DNA of 64,000 nucleotides from Nepenthes gracilis. Lineage: Eukaryota; Streptophyta; Magnoliopsida; Caryophyllales; Nepenthaceae. Below, one piece after another: positions 45,187 to 57,186 of this stretch; within the stretch, counting starts at the first letter, position 1, and each line of letters opens with the position of its first letter. The stretch spans positions 8,790,371 through 8,854,370 of the forward strand of contig BSYO01000026.1 in NCBI GenBank assembly GCA_033239525.1. Direction: 5' to 3'. The notes under the pieces were generated by a model. That model worked only from the letters and a program-made list of their open reading frames with translations. It had not been told where the DNA came from and did not search any database. The translations under genes were made by a program, and so were the position numbers.

Positions 45187-46040
45187 TGTTAGGTTTTGGA
45201 TACCAAAATTTTATTCACAAAATCCAGAACTAATATATAAAAGTGTTATTTTTGAACCCTTTAGAAGATGACGTGATAAGGCACACCACAAATATTGTAA
45301 ATAAAAAATTTCTTTAAAAATAAGATAAAAATTAAGAAATTGTAAGTCCAAAAATATTTACTATATGATAATTCTTGATTGTAAAAATTCTAATAATATA
45401 ATGATACAATATTTTGTAATGATAAACTTAAATAATAAAGAATATAAGAAGAAAATAACAAATATAATATTTTTCTCAATATTAAGAATAATGTATTCTA
45501 AATTAACAAACAATGAAATACGATTTGAATTATAACTGGATGATTTCTTTTCTTTCTTTCCTCTCTTCCTCATTTTCCATCTCTTTGTTGGTGCTCAAAA
45601 AAGATCTTGTAAGTGCTACCCCTAGTAGAACACATGGGTACTTTTATAGTAGAATTGGTGAACATATACTCCTCATGTATATTAAGCATAACCCCTTCTG
45701 AGCAATCCATGCATATACCTTCCATATGTTGTTCCCACTAGAATTGGTATACAGTCGTCCATCCTACGAACATCATGCATAAATATTTCTAGTTTGGTGG
45801 GAAAGGCTTTTGCCTAACCAGCCCCTCATACGAACATTGTGCTATCTTCTAGTAATTCAATCGCTCAACTCACATTTGATCAACACTCAACAAACCTTGC
45901 ATAAACATTATGCAATAAGTTTAGTAAACCCTACCACTTATGCTTAGCTGACCCTTGCTTGGCATCCCAACCAAGCTTGACATTGGATGTTATGTAAATG
46001 GGTATGGGACTCACAATTGAATGATCCAAAAAACCTAACA
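45187..46040 (-). repeat. 3' LTR of the copia element
   Basis: 854 bp with perfect 7-bp terminal inverted ends TGTTAGG and CCTAACA. It aligns with 48956-49832 (for example AACACA.GGGTACTTTTA / AACACACAAATACTTTTA, CAATCCATGCATATACC / CAATCCATGCATGTACC), but with many differences. Confidence 0.85.
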
Positions 46041-48940
46041 AACTTCTCATGACCTTATAGGGGTCATCATTATCCCGACAATCATTCAGCATGCTAGTTT
46101 TCCTTTTACAGCGCATTTATCATCATATTTAACTTATTGTCTTTGGTCTTGACTTCATCGAGCGTCAGCAACTTTGAGCCAATTACATTCCTTACTTAAT
46201 GATACAAATATCAATGTGCTTCAATCAAGAATAAAACGACAAATTCTTATAAATGTAAATGACGCTTTAATTATTACAAAATATCACATGCCACTCTTAC
46301 TTGAAATTGAATTTTAGGATAAAATTTCTCATCCACAACTTTTCTTAGTTGCTTCTATCACCATAATGTATTCTACTTCAATAGTAGAAATAGTAAATAT
46401 TTTTTCAACCTTAACTATCAAAACACAACTCTTCCCATAAATATAATCAGATAACTTGAGGTATACTTTTGAGTACCCTGAAATATCTTAATGTCTATTT
46501 TACAATGGACCAATATTCCTTTCTAGGATTAGAAAGGAATTGACCGATAATTCTAACTGTATGAGCTATATCCAACTTTGTACACACAATCACATACATC
46601 AAATTACCAATGACCGAAGTGTAGGCAAATGTCTCATCCTAACCCTTTTCATCATTCATAGATGGACTTTATAAAGTGCTTAGTTTAAAATGATTGACAA
46701 GCAGAATACTCACCGATTTAAATTTTTTTATATTAAAGTATTAAAGTACTTTTTCAATATAGTTTTCTTAAGACATCCAAAACTTGTTTAGTATTCAATA
46801 ACAAAATATTCTTATACTAAAAAATTCTCTCTCCAACCTTTAGTCTTTCATTGTAAAAGACTTCCTAAATTGTTTTTCAACTCATCAATCTGAGAGATAT
46901 TTCATGTCATAATGAGCATATTGCCCACCAAAAGCAAGAGGATATAAAGTCCTATTCCAAAAACCTTTGAACAAAGACATAATAGTTTGAAGTAATTTTT
47001 TGATAATTTTACATAACCATTACTAATTCAAACTTCTTATATCATTGTTTAGGGGCTTACTTTAATCTATAAAAATACTTCTTTGTGTGGTATACTAAAT
47101 ACTCATTCCCCGTAACTCGAAGCCCCTTCAGTTATTCTATGTAAGTTTTCTCCTTAAGATCGTCATGAAGAAAATCCGTCTACACACCTAGTTATTTAAC
47201 TTCTAAATGGAGGGTAGCAATTAGTCTCAGAACAATCTTAACAGAAGATATATTCACAATATAAGAGAAAATCTCCTTAAAAGTGATGCCCTTCTATTGG
47301 CCAAATTCTTTCACAACTTATCACACCCTGTACCTTCATTAAGGGTTATTTTAGCTTCTCTTTGTTTGTCTTTCAACCAAAACATAAAATTATATAGAGA
47401 TATTAGAAGTTTGATCTTTCGTCTTCAATGGATAGATCTATAATTTTCTGAAATAATCATTAATAAATTTTATGAAGTAAAGCTCTTTGTAGGGTGTTTT
47501 TACTTTGAAAGTGCCACAATGTAGGTATATACAAGTTTAAGAAAATCCACCTTTTTTTATAGATAAGATTTCATAAAATAAAACTCTCAATAATTTTTCG
47601 ACCAGAAAATGAGTGTATGTCTTTGACCTTTCCTCTTTTACACTCATAAAAAGGTTCTTCTTTACCAAACAATTGAGCCCCTCTCACACATATAACTCAA
47701 ATGATTGTACCATAAGTTGAGAGGCCCATCAGTCTTAGCCACACATCTTTGACTAAGATTGATACTTACAATATGTATAAATTAGAAAGTTTTTTTTTCC
47801 CCAAGAGTTACTATTAGAGAACCTCCAGTGAAATTCCACACACCCTCACAAAAAATATTATAAAACCCCTCATTATAAAACTTATTGGCTGAAATAAGAT
47901 TTAGTAAGATATTTGGGGTGTATCTTACAACCCTTAATACTGACTTTGTGCCATTATCAATGGTTAAGCATATGTCACCACAACCCATGATCTGAGATAA
48001 TTTATCATTTTTCATCATCAATACTCTAAAATTATCAAAATTATAAGATGTGAAAAATTTTCTTCTAAATATAACATAGAGTGATACACCACTATTAATC
48101 ACCTAACTTATTTTGTAATCGGTCAAGTTGATTACACCTTTTTTGCACACAAGAAGAAGATTGAACTTTGTAGCAACCAAGGCTCTCTCCCCGTATCAAG
48201 ACTTCTCAATCTTCTTTTTGCTATTATCTTTATTCTTACGCTTTCTCTTATAATAGTACTTTTTAATATTACATTTTTTCTATAATAGTCTCCAGGTATT
48301 CCTACCTTAATCTCAATTTGCTCTGACTATTGTCACCAATCTTGGGACCTCTCCCCTTACCTTTTTCCAATGACTGGAAGACTAATACTTTAGAGGGTGA
48401 GAACATGGAGTCTTATGACCTCCTCCTCATCTCCTCGTTAAGAACCACACCCATAACTATCTCCAATATCACTATACTTTTAGGAACAGTGTTGGGAATA
48501 GTAACCAGATAGCCTTTTATGAATTTGGTAGTATGTCCAACAATTATAAATTTAACTCATTATCAAATTTGATACCCATATCATTCAATTGGTCAATACA
48601 CCCTTGAAATCATTTAAATGTTCAATTATAGAACCACCTTCTCTATACCTCACATCAACTTTATCAAGTATATAGCTTGTTATTATAAGTCTTCGAAATA
48701 TAAAGTATTTTGAGTTTCTCTCACAATGCCAAATGTATTCATAAACTCGCATGTTCAAAAGCCCACACACTATCAAATTTTTATTTATGTTTTTTGAATA
48801 ATAAATACTAGAAAATATATTACTTTAATCAATAATAGATCTTTATCTTAGCCTTCTATATATTATAATTTATGACATTCAAGCAAATCATCTTACCTTC
48901 CCCATCTGTCCATATAGTATTTTAAATTTAGTAGTCTATT
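46041..48940 (-). pseudogene. copia gag-pol remnant
   Basis: Reading the minus strand downward. About 48776-48585: gag-like text (DKVDVRYREGGSIIEHLNDF). 48102-47782: protease and following region (INSGVSLYVIFRRKFFTSY, RYTPNILLNLISANKF; DSG changed to NSG). About 47735-47640: pre-integrase domain (NLWYNHLSYMCERGS). About 47200-47060: RT (DFLHDDLKEKTY, GNEYLVYHTKKYFYRLK). About 46560-46480: SNPRKEYW. About 46390-46280: RNase H (EVEYIMVIEATKKVVDEKFY). Stops and frameshifts are frequent, and the element cannot encode a working polyprotein. Confidence 0.8.
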
Positions 48941-48955
48941 TCTGATACCACTTAT

Positions 48956-49832
48956 TGTATTTTAGATACAAAAATTTTGCTCATGAAATTGATAACTAAA
49001 TACTACAATTATCATTTTTGAACTCCTTATTTAAACCTATGAAAAAATGATATAATAATATACACCATAAGATAATAAAAATAAATAAATAAATAGGTAC
49101 AATATTTTACATAAAAATCTCCTTAAAATAAAAAAAAATTATAATAATGTAAATCTAAAAATATTTACTCTACAATGAGTCTTGATTATATAAAAAAAAA
49201 TTAATAATATAAGAATATAATACCTTGTAATGATAAATTTGAATAATAGATAATATAAAAGTGAATAAGAAGAAATGACCAATAAAATATTTTCTCGATA
49301 CCAAGTTGAATAGTATTTGAATCCCAAACTGATAAATAAATATTTCTCTTTTTTTATTTTTTGTTCATCTTCTCTCTCGTTATCGATGTTCAAAAAACTC
49401 AATAATTTCATTAGTGTTAAACCTAATAGAACACACAAATACTTTTACAATAAAATTTATACACATGTGCTCCTCATGTGCATTAGTTGTGGCCCCTATA
49501 GGCAATCCATGCATGTACCCTCCATATATTGTTTTGTTGAGATTGGTGCATGACCATCTATCATGTACATATCATGTGCAAATATTTTTGATTTTTGGAA
49601 AAGGATTTTGCTCAATTTGCCCTCGTACAGAGCTTACACTATCCTCCAATGAATTTAACCGCTCAGTTCACATTCAATTGATATTCAGCCGACCTCATAT
49701 GAATATTGTGTGAATCTCTAGTAAACCCTACCACACGGTCGACCCTTATTTTACGTCTCCAATTGAGCGTAATATTAAATATTATATCAATGGGTATAAG
49801 ATTCATAAGATAGTAATCCAAAACATTAAACA
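48956..49832 (-). repeat. 5' LTR of the copia element
   Basis: It begins TGTATTTTAGATAC at 48956, next to the primer site, and ends ACATTAAACA at 49832; 877 bp. The terminal inverted ends have decayed compared with the 3' LTR. Confidence 0.8.
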
Positions 49833-51675
49833 ATGTTCACACATAGACATGTGGTTTGGAATAAATTTAGAATTTCTTTAATAGGTTAAAAAATTTGTAA
49901 CCTGTTATTTTCTAATTGGGTAAATTTAAGATATTATATTATTATTTTTATAAAAATAGTAAATATTTGACTAATATAGAAATAATTAAGTTACAAGAAT
50001 CAATAAATATATTTCATATGATCAATTAAAAAAATTAATGGGATCAATAAAAACTTTAGATAAATTATTAATATTTTGTATCTATTTTTTTTCTAATTTA
50101 TGTAATTTTTTTGATTGGGTCACTTTACTTTGGACAGTATTAAATATCTTGATCTATAACAAAACTGAAAATAAAATTTGAATAAAATAGAAAAACTAAT
50201 CGCGACTAAGTCTTTTTGTATTTGGCAATTTGACATTTTTTTACACATCCGTACCCCCCACATCTTTATAAAAAATTTAGAAGGATTTTGACTTCTGTCC
50301 TTTCTTTTTTTTTTTTTTTTTCTTTGAGAGGTGATTTCTCTTCATCTAAATGCGGCTCGACCCAACTCAACTAGACTACAAATCAAAATTAAACAAGCAT
50401 GACTAAGTATTGAGATTGTGCAAGTTTTCAATTTTTTTAGCTTACAATTGTCATTTATACCGCTAAGAACTAATAAAAACTGATAAAACTCAAAGTATAA
50501 ATTTCTAAGGATTAAACGTTAATTATACTATATTTGTATCTCGCATGATACTTAAGAAAATTTTTAAATAGTAGATAATAAGTGCTTAAATTGAGCATGT
50601 ATATTGTTTGATCAAAATAGCGGCACCTGATATGTGCTTGAGATGTACACATACATATTTGTCCAGAAATATCATGCCTAACACCAGCCTCATGGGAGCT
50701 CTTTTGCCATTTGTCTGGTAAGCCTATGCCTAATGCGCGTAAGAAGGGCGTTCATATACTGATACTATTATAAATCATTCTGATATAATTTTAAGATATT
50801 CATTGCGATCCTTTTGAATCCTTGAGTACTGACGCTGTAAGAAAAAGAAAAAAAAAGAAAAATATTTACTCATCCGTTTGAGATCTAAATTGTGTTTTAT
50901 TTTTTATTGATCTTAGATACATTATTATTATAATCGTAAATGATATTTACCGATTATTTTTATTTTCTATTGTCTTATATTCTCCATTATTTAGTTTCAT
51001 CATTATAAGGACTTATATACTTAAATTTATTAAAAGTTCTTATAATAAAAACTCATCATATAATAGATATTTTTTCTACACAAAATCCTATAATTTTTCT
51101 TCTCTTTTTAAAATAAGTTTTCTATATAAAATATTATACATTCTTATTATGATTAGCATATATATTTTTTATATATTATCATATTATCTTATTAGATATT
51201 CAAATAAATAGTTTAAAAACATATTATATAAAAATTAATTCTTAATTTTATAAGTAAAACTTTGTCATTCAAAACCCACTAGTGGGATCAAGATTTATGC
51301 TCCTTTGCATTATTGTGACTCTTTTAAAGCTCTGAAGTGAACGACTCATGTATTGGCCCGTCTCAGCTTAACAGACTTCTACTTTATTAGATCTTGATTT
51401 TTTTTTTTTTTACTGAAAAAACCATATACAAAATTATCAAAATTTATATTAAATATGACTGTGTATATATTTTGAAATTTTAGTCAGTTAAATTAATTCG
51501 TATACAATTTAAAATATTACTTATTTATATTTAAAAAAAATTATGTCCAAACCGCAAATATTCCCACAAGCTGATGACCGCTACAGACAACTACATATCT
51601 ATACGCATGTTATCTAAATTATAAATTGTAATATAATTTATTTAATATATTTGATGCGTCTTTAGATTTAAATTT
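49833..51675. other. AT-rich intergenic DNA
   Basis: No gene, RNA or element boundary recognised in about 1.8 kb. A T-run lies at 50308-50330 and an A-rich stretch near 50842-50862. Confidence 0.5.
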
Positions 51676-52757
51676 TGAACAGATTTGAGCTAATCCGTTT
51701 GTCTGGTTTTGGCTCCATTCACCGAGTTTGGATCCTACATACTACTAAAACTAACAGGAGGTCAGTGTGTCGGCGAAAAGTTATCCCACCGAAAATATTC
51801 CGACACTCAAGCCAGTAAACAACCTTGGAAATCTGGGAAGATAACTGAAAATGGAAATTGAAAGGGAGAGTGTAAGAGTGCGTGGGTTTTCAGATGAAAG
51901 AGAGGTAATGCCATCTCTTGAATCTGGACGGTGGGTGAAGGCAGTTGGCGTCTGTCAACAGGAAAAGCGGCTGTATGCCTTTGGTTTGTGTTCTTTCTCT
52001 CAGCGCATTCACAGAGAGAGGGAGTACGAAATCGTCCCGGAATGCGTAGTTGAGAGCGTATATTTTCTTCGTGTAATAGGGAGTCATATGTTTGAGTGGC
52101 CGAAAGCGTAGCAGTAGGCGTTGTGTGAGTAGTTGTTCTCATGCCCTGAGCGAAGACCCTAGGGCTCATTTTAATGGCGGCAGGGTGATCTTCCTTGGTT
52201 TAAAGGTGTGATCCCCTGCGCCATGTTTAGGCGGCCTTCCTTATAAAGAAGGCACGTGTTGCCTAATTAGCTGAAATTGTTTCCTTCTCTGACGGGTAGC
52301 GGCTTTCCAAATTTTCTACATTCCTTTCAATATATTATCGTTGGAAGGCTCTTCTTTGTAGAAATTGGGAAGATCTGGCAGCTTCTTTATAAGAAAGGCA
52401 ACGATCTTGTCAACGTCCTTTTTAGAGATGGTTGAGTTTATGGAAGGCGTAGAGTTAGGAAAAGAGTCGTTCTTCTTAACCGCCTATTGAGGCGTGGTCC
52501 AAGTGGGCCGGGCCGTGGAAAAGCTTTTTATTCTTTGGCATTTATTACAGATGGTGCAGTCAATGCACGGTGACCCGTCCCTGATCGCGAATAGGCTGCC
52601 CATTTGTCTCGGTTAGTCAATCTTTGGCGTTGACCGTTTGACGCGTGTTTGGGCCTTTCGATCCTCATTTCCTATTAAGCCAACGTTGACCGTCCAACAA
52701 TAGATCTCGGCCACCTTTAATTATTGGGCCAGCCCATTTACAATACAACCATCAACA
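51676..52757 (-). mobile_element. Isolated Tat-type LTR (about 1.1 kb), minus orientation
   Basis: GC content rises above the surroundings. On the minus strand the order is TGTTGATGGTTG (from 52757), GGTGGCCGAGATC, a TATA box CTTCTTTATAAGGAAGG at about 52250-52234, and then GGCTTGAGTGTCGGAATATT (about 51822-51803) and CGCCGACACACTGACC. The CTTGAGCGTCGGA motif downstream of the promoter is typical of Tat-lineage LTRs and also occurs in LTR E (GACTTGAGCGTCGAAAG). The ends are approximate, and no matching target duplication was found. The frames at 51807-52169 and 51851-52111 lie inside it and are probably not genes. Confidence 0.6.
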
Positions 52758-53549
52758 TTGACTATTATTTTTTTAAAGTTATGAAAATTTGATTGTAATT
52801 TTTTAAATAAGTCGTGACCTTAAGAATTTGAAGGAGATCTATCTTTAATAAAAATAATAAAACTATTTCTCTTATTTTTAATGTATATTTTAAAATATAT
52901 GGTTATGATTTAATTATTTTTTAAAAAAATAAAAATTAATTAATTTAAAATAATTAAATTATAATTATTTATTTAAAAAATAAAATAAAATAATCTTTTA
53001 TTTCTTTAGCTTTTATCGTCACCTGGGTAAATGCACCTAGACACAGCCGCTGACTTTTCAAAATATCAAATAAAAAAAAAAGGAAAATGGGGGTGGTGAA
53101 GACTTTTCTCTGAACCACGTGTTGACGTCTATGGCCGACAAGAAAGGTCTTTTGAGTATCACTTCTCATAAATTCTACTTTTTTTCACTAAAAAATAATA
53201 TTTATATATTGACTTTTATTGGAATCATCAAAAATAAATAAATAATTAATTAATTAAAAAAGATATATCTATATTGATTTTTAATAATTTTAATATAAAT
53301 AAATATCTAAAATATATAAATAATATAATATTTCTTATTCAACGCTAGCCGTCAATGGTTATAAAATTCTACGCCCACGAGGTTTTAACATAAACTTTTC
53401 AAAGCAACAGGATGCAGTCTTCTTTCTATGGGAGGTTTTACAAATTGATGAGTATAGATGTTGAAGACACAAGAGGAAGAGTCTGTCTAAAAATTTGACA
53501 TGTAAAAAAATGAATACCCTATCGGTCCATACGATCCAAATCAATGGAC
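52758..53549. other. AT-rich intergenic DNA
   Basis: No gene recognised. The small minus-strand frames at 52969-53169 and 53359-53544 look like chance. Confidence 0.45.
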
Positions 53550-54119
53550 GTACCTGTCACATCTATCAGGACAGTTCACTTTTTAAATAAAGGCGAAACT
53601 AATACCAATAGTCAAAATAGTTTCCTTTTCTTATCTGAACTCAACGGTCTCTGGCGTTAATTTGAACCGTCAGCTGAATGACATCTTATCTACTCAATGG
53701 ATTATTAGGCAGTTAACAAGAAAAATTAACCATCTTCTAACTTCTATAAAAACTTATCTTTTCTAATAGAAAAGTAAGATGACGCTCGGTAAAATAATGA
53801 CTAACTAAAGACAAAATCTAAAACATTAAAAGCGCACACTCTCTCACTAAGATACTTTCTGAAAAGCACAAACCACAAATAAGAATTATTTTTACAAGTA
53901 TCTACATTTGTATCCTCTTTTTTTTCTCCTCAAAGGAAGATATTGATTTGAATATTGAAAGATTTACTGGTGAGTGAGTCTCACCAATCCTTTGACCGTA
54001 TTATATTGTGTTGTATGTGATTCAAATTAAGTGTATACGGAGACTGGACCCGTTTCAGACCTGACGGACAGTTCTTGACTTCCTAATCCGTATAATAATT
54101 CGAATTCGAGGATGCATCA
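53550..54119 (+). mobile_element. Isolated Tat-type LTR, plus orientation
   Basis: The right end is clear: AATCCGTATAATAATTCGAA and then GGATGCATCA at 54119, matching the C 3' LTR end CTGTATAATAATTTAGATCC...ACACATCA. Internal order is also shared: TATA-like TTCTATAAAAACTT near 53740, CTCTCTCACTAAGATAC, T-rich tract, TTTGAATATTGAAAGATT, GTGAGTGAGTCTC. The left end is uncertain; TGTCACATC at 53555 is one candidate. No internal coding region adjoins it. Confidence 0.55.
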
Positions 54120-55723
54120 TAAATAAAGTTCATTTGTTATCTCATAAATCAAATTCTAATGATAAAAAATAGTGAATAAAAATTAAAATAAATCATTAAG
54201 ATTCTTAGTTCTTTACATTTTATCACTCAATATTAATCTTTATAACGATAAAAGTACCCCATTAATGATAGAAACCATGATATGTTCGGCTTCCTACTAC
54301 TTCTTGATATGTGAAATGCTTTAAAAACACCAAATAAAATAAATATATAAGTTTTATATGTATGATATAGTTATTATTTTATCTAAATTATTAAAATAAA
54401 TGAGTAAGTAAAACAAATGAGTAAGTAAAACATTCCCAATGCCATCCTTGTTACACATGATACAATTTTTTTCTACTGAAAATTTGTCTAATATAATACT
54501 AAATAAAACATATAGTATGAATTAGAATTTATATTTGTTTTATCAGTCAAATAAAATTGGGATCATTACTTAAGAAAAAAATCAATCAGGAAATTTCGTT
54601 ATATCCCTCTCATATGGTTCTATTTTGCGTGGTATTTTGTAGGGATATAGAATAAGCAATAACAATTGTTTTGTAAATACTTGTTTTTGCTAGGGTTTCA
54701 ATCGGTTTCCTTAATCAAATCACTGCCTATGAGCTGTTAGCTTATTTTTCAATAGATACACCGCAAGAGTTCATGCGCTTCTCCCACTGTTTAGGAGTTT
54801 ACTGGTTTTATATTCTATTACACTTTTCGATGGGTTCTTTTCACTATTCTCTTATGGCACTATTTTGTCATCGATCACCTAAAAATATTTAGTGTTATAT
54901 GTCGGTCCTTACTAATTTACATGGGATTTCACGTAACCTATAGTAGTTGGGTTAAATGGAATTATTATTCAATCATAATATGTATAATATATATCATGTT
55001 AAAAGTAAAACGTGGTCATTATAATATTACCTACTCAGAAAATAGGAAGCCATAAAAAAAAATATAACTATTTTTTTCTTAAATTTTGATAAAGTCTATT
55101 GCATAAAAGTTATGAATATTATTTTTTATCATCAAATAAGTAAATAAATTACTATCAAATTTGTATATAAACTAACTCGAAATAGCATAATTTCATGAAT
55201 GCCTGGTATAAATATGACTTTCTATGGGATATCGTCAACTAGCAATACTATTTATATATCTAGTTATATATCTAATTATATCAAAATTATTATTTTCGAA
55301 GTGAAGATAAGGAGAATAAAGAGAGTAAAAATTAAAATAAAGTAAAATCTATATATATTTTTGTTAGTTTTGATATAATAGAGTATATATTTTGATATAT
55401 AAATAGTATTTCTCATCTTTAGCCATATAACTTCTAGTTTGGTTGGTGATTTAAGAACTGAGAGTTAATTAAGACACCTTTTAAAAGCAAAGCTAATTGA
55501 CACTTTATTGTTTAACTGTACGAGTATTTTAATTTCTGCATGGGGTGGGGATTCAAAATTTCTTTATTTATAAGTTTTCATTTATGCAAGCGCATAAATC
55601 ACGTAGTCTCTGCGTTGGGACTAAATGGCACGAGATGTTGATTACTACTTGTTATTGCACATCAGGCAGTGTCGCTCAATAGGTTACGTACACCATGTAT
55701 CAATCAAGATACGAACCATATAA
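54120..55723. other. AT-rich intergenic DNA
   Basis: About 1.6 kb with no gene or element recognised. It includes a short direct repeat AATGAGTAAGTAAAACA at about 54398-54432. Confidence 0.5.
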
Positions 55724-55731
55724 TATGATCA

Positions 55732-55911
55732 GCTGAGGGGCTCTACGCTTTACGGCCTCGACCTTCCGGATCAAATCCAACAGCTAAGAATTGTGTGGAT
55801 TTTTCTTTTTTTTTTTTTTATAAATTAAAAAAATAAAAAATAAAAATGCTTGACCATTGAATTTAAACCGGACGGCCGAGGCCGTGCGGTGCAGGGCTCC
55901 TCGTCTCATAT
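55732..55911. mobile_element. MITE-like element (180 bp) with an 8-bp target duplication
   Basis: The left arm (GAGGGGCTCTACGC...ACGGCCTCGACCTTCCGGAT) and the right arm (CCGGACGGCCGAGGCCGTGC...GCAGGGCTCCTC) are imperfect inverted repeats of about 50 bp around an A/T core at 55800-55850. Flanking 8-mers TATGATCA at 55724-55731 and 55912-55919 are identical. Size, AT core, inverted ends and an 8-bp duplication fit a non-autonomous DNA transposon, perhaps hAT-type. It has no coding capacity. Confidence 0.65.
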
Positions 55912-55919
55912 TATGATCA

Positions 55920-56201
55920 AGTCCTGAGCTCAGATGATCGCCTCAGCTTATAGGTTCAAACTAGACATCAATAACTCGACCTTAGCAAGTTACTTTTAGA
56001 CCGTTCTATTCGATCTAAGGTATGATTGTATATAAGCTCATAATTTTAATTAACATTCTAATTATCATCATTAATCGCAACATTAAATAATCCTATGTGG
56101 CCTCAAACGGACTTGCTCCTCTATTGGCTCATCTATGATGGATGAAATGAGTAAGCAACCGTAGATATCAATTAATGAGATCCTTTTGCCCTAATTGGTT
56201 T
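55920..56201. other. Unassigned spacer before LTR E
   Basis: No recognisable feature in about 280 bp. It may belong to LTR E if that LTR starts further left than 56202. Confidence 0.4.
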
Positions 56202-56847
56202 TGTTGTGTTCGAAGATCTGATTGTTGTATGGATGAATAAGTTTATTTGTTAGTCGCTTGAGTCTTTAATCTCCATAAACCTTTAATCAAACCCAATACA
56301 ATCATAAACAACAATCAAAGGATTGACGGTATTCGCTCTCCGATCTATCTTTCGACGCTCAAGTCAATATTTTTCTTAAATATAAAGAAAGAGATGGATA
56401 TAATAAAGTGTAATAAATTCGATGAGTTACGCTTTAGGCATCTTGATTTAAGAGAGAGAGAGAATTTGCACTCTGGGCGTCTTGTAATGCTTTGTCTAAA
56501 AGAATTCAAGTTCGTTCAAGTCAAATCTCATTCTTATTAAGTTGTCTTTCTTGAATGAAGAAGATCAGTATTTATAAATGATGGGTAATGGTTATCCGTT
56601 GAAAAAATTGACGGTAATGGTTACAACTAATATCTGATGTCATTAGTTGAGTAACCGTTCTGGGTCGTTAGACAGACCTCGGCCATAATTATTGAAATGA
56701 GCCGAGGGCGCCTTAAGGGCCGCACAGGCGTAATGGGTTGCGTGGGTGTTAAGGGCGGCACAAGAGTTATGGGCCGTTGAGCTGGGTTTCTCGGGTTAAA
56801 ACTATATTGGGCCTCCTTATTTCGGCCGTCGAATATTATACCCATCA
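56202..56847 (-). repeat. 3' LTR of Tat-type element E
   Basis: The right end is well defined: on the minus strand TGATGGGTATAATATTCG begins at 56847, directly after a G-rich polypurine tract. TATA box ATTTATAAATACTG on the minus strand near 56580-56567, and GACTTGAGCGTCGAAAG near 56365-56350. The left end TGTTGTGTTCGAAG at 56202 is a guess. Confidence 0.6.
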
Positions 56848-56870
56848 CTAGCCCCCCATGTCAGGAGGCT
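56848..56870 (-). other. Polypurine tract of element E
   Basis: The minus strand reads CCTCCTGACATGGGGGGCTAG immediately before the LTR start at 56847, the expected plus-strand primer. It fixes the minus orientation of E. Confidence 0.65.
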
Positions 56871-57186
56871 TGAAATTCAACCTTCTCGTATGAAATTTGA
56901 AAGCTTCTTTATGTCCGAGTCTGAAGTGCTATTTGACAAGCTCTCATTTTTCCTTAGGTAAAAAATCTGAGTTCGAAGTTTTCTACTAAATGAGCATAAT
57001 TATCCCGACAGTTTGCATTCCTATTGTCAGTTATCGCATTAAATACATGTCATTTCGACTCGTTGGAAATGCGCAAGCTATCATTATTGGCATCGGGCGA
57101 TTTGATGTCTAACAGAGCAAATGAGCGATCAACACGTATCAATGTCATAATGAGGCGCGTCTTTTAAATTTTGAAAGTAAACGGCA

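Larger units (their letters stand above)
45187..49832 (-). mobile_element. Ty1/copia retrotransposon, old, both LTRs present
   Basis: The 3' LTR is 45187-46040 (TGTTAGG...CCTAACA) and the 5' LTR is 48956-49832 (TGTATTTTAG...TTAAACA). A primer site TGGTATCAGA lies on the minus strand at about 48949-48940, beside the 5' LTR. Flanking 5-mers ATGCT (45182-45186) and ATGTT (49833-49837) are a probable target duplication with one mismatch. The internal region is about 2.9 kb against the 4-4.5 kb usual for the family, so parts are deleted. The order protease, integrase, RT, RNase H on the minus strand is that of copia elements. Confidence 0.85.

Noticed and set aside
51807..52169. 120-codon minus-strand ORF downstream of a TATA box
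   Set aside because: It looks like a small gene at first, but the TATA box, the CTTGAGTGTCGGA motif and GC profile match a Tat-type LTR; no protein family is recognised and the overlapping plus-strand frame is similarly open.
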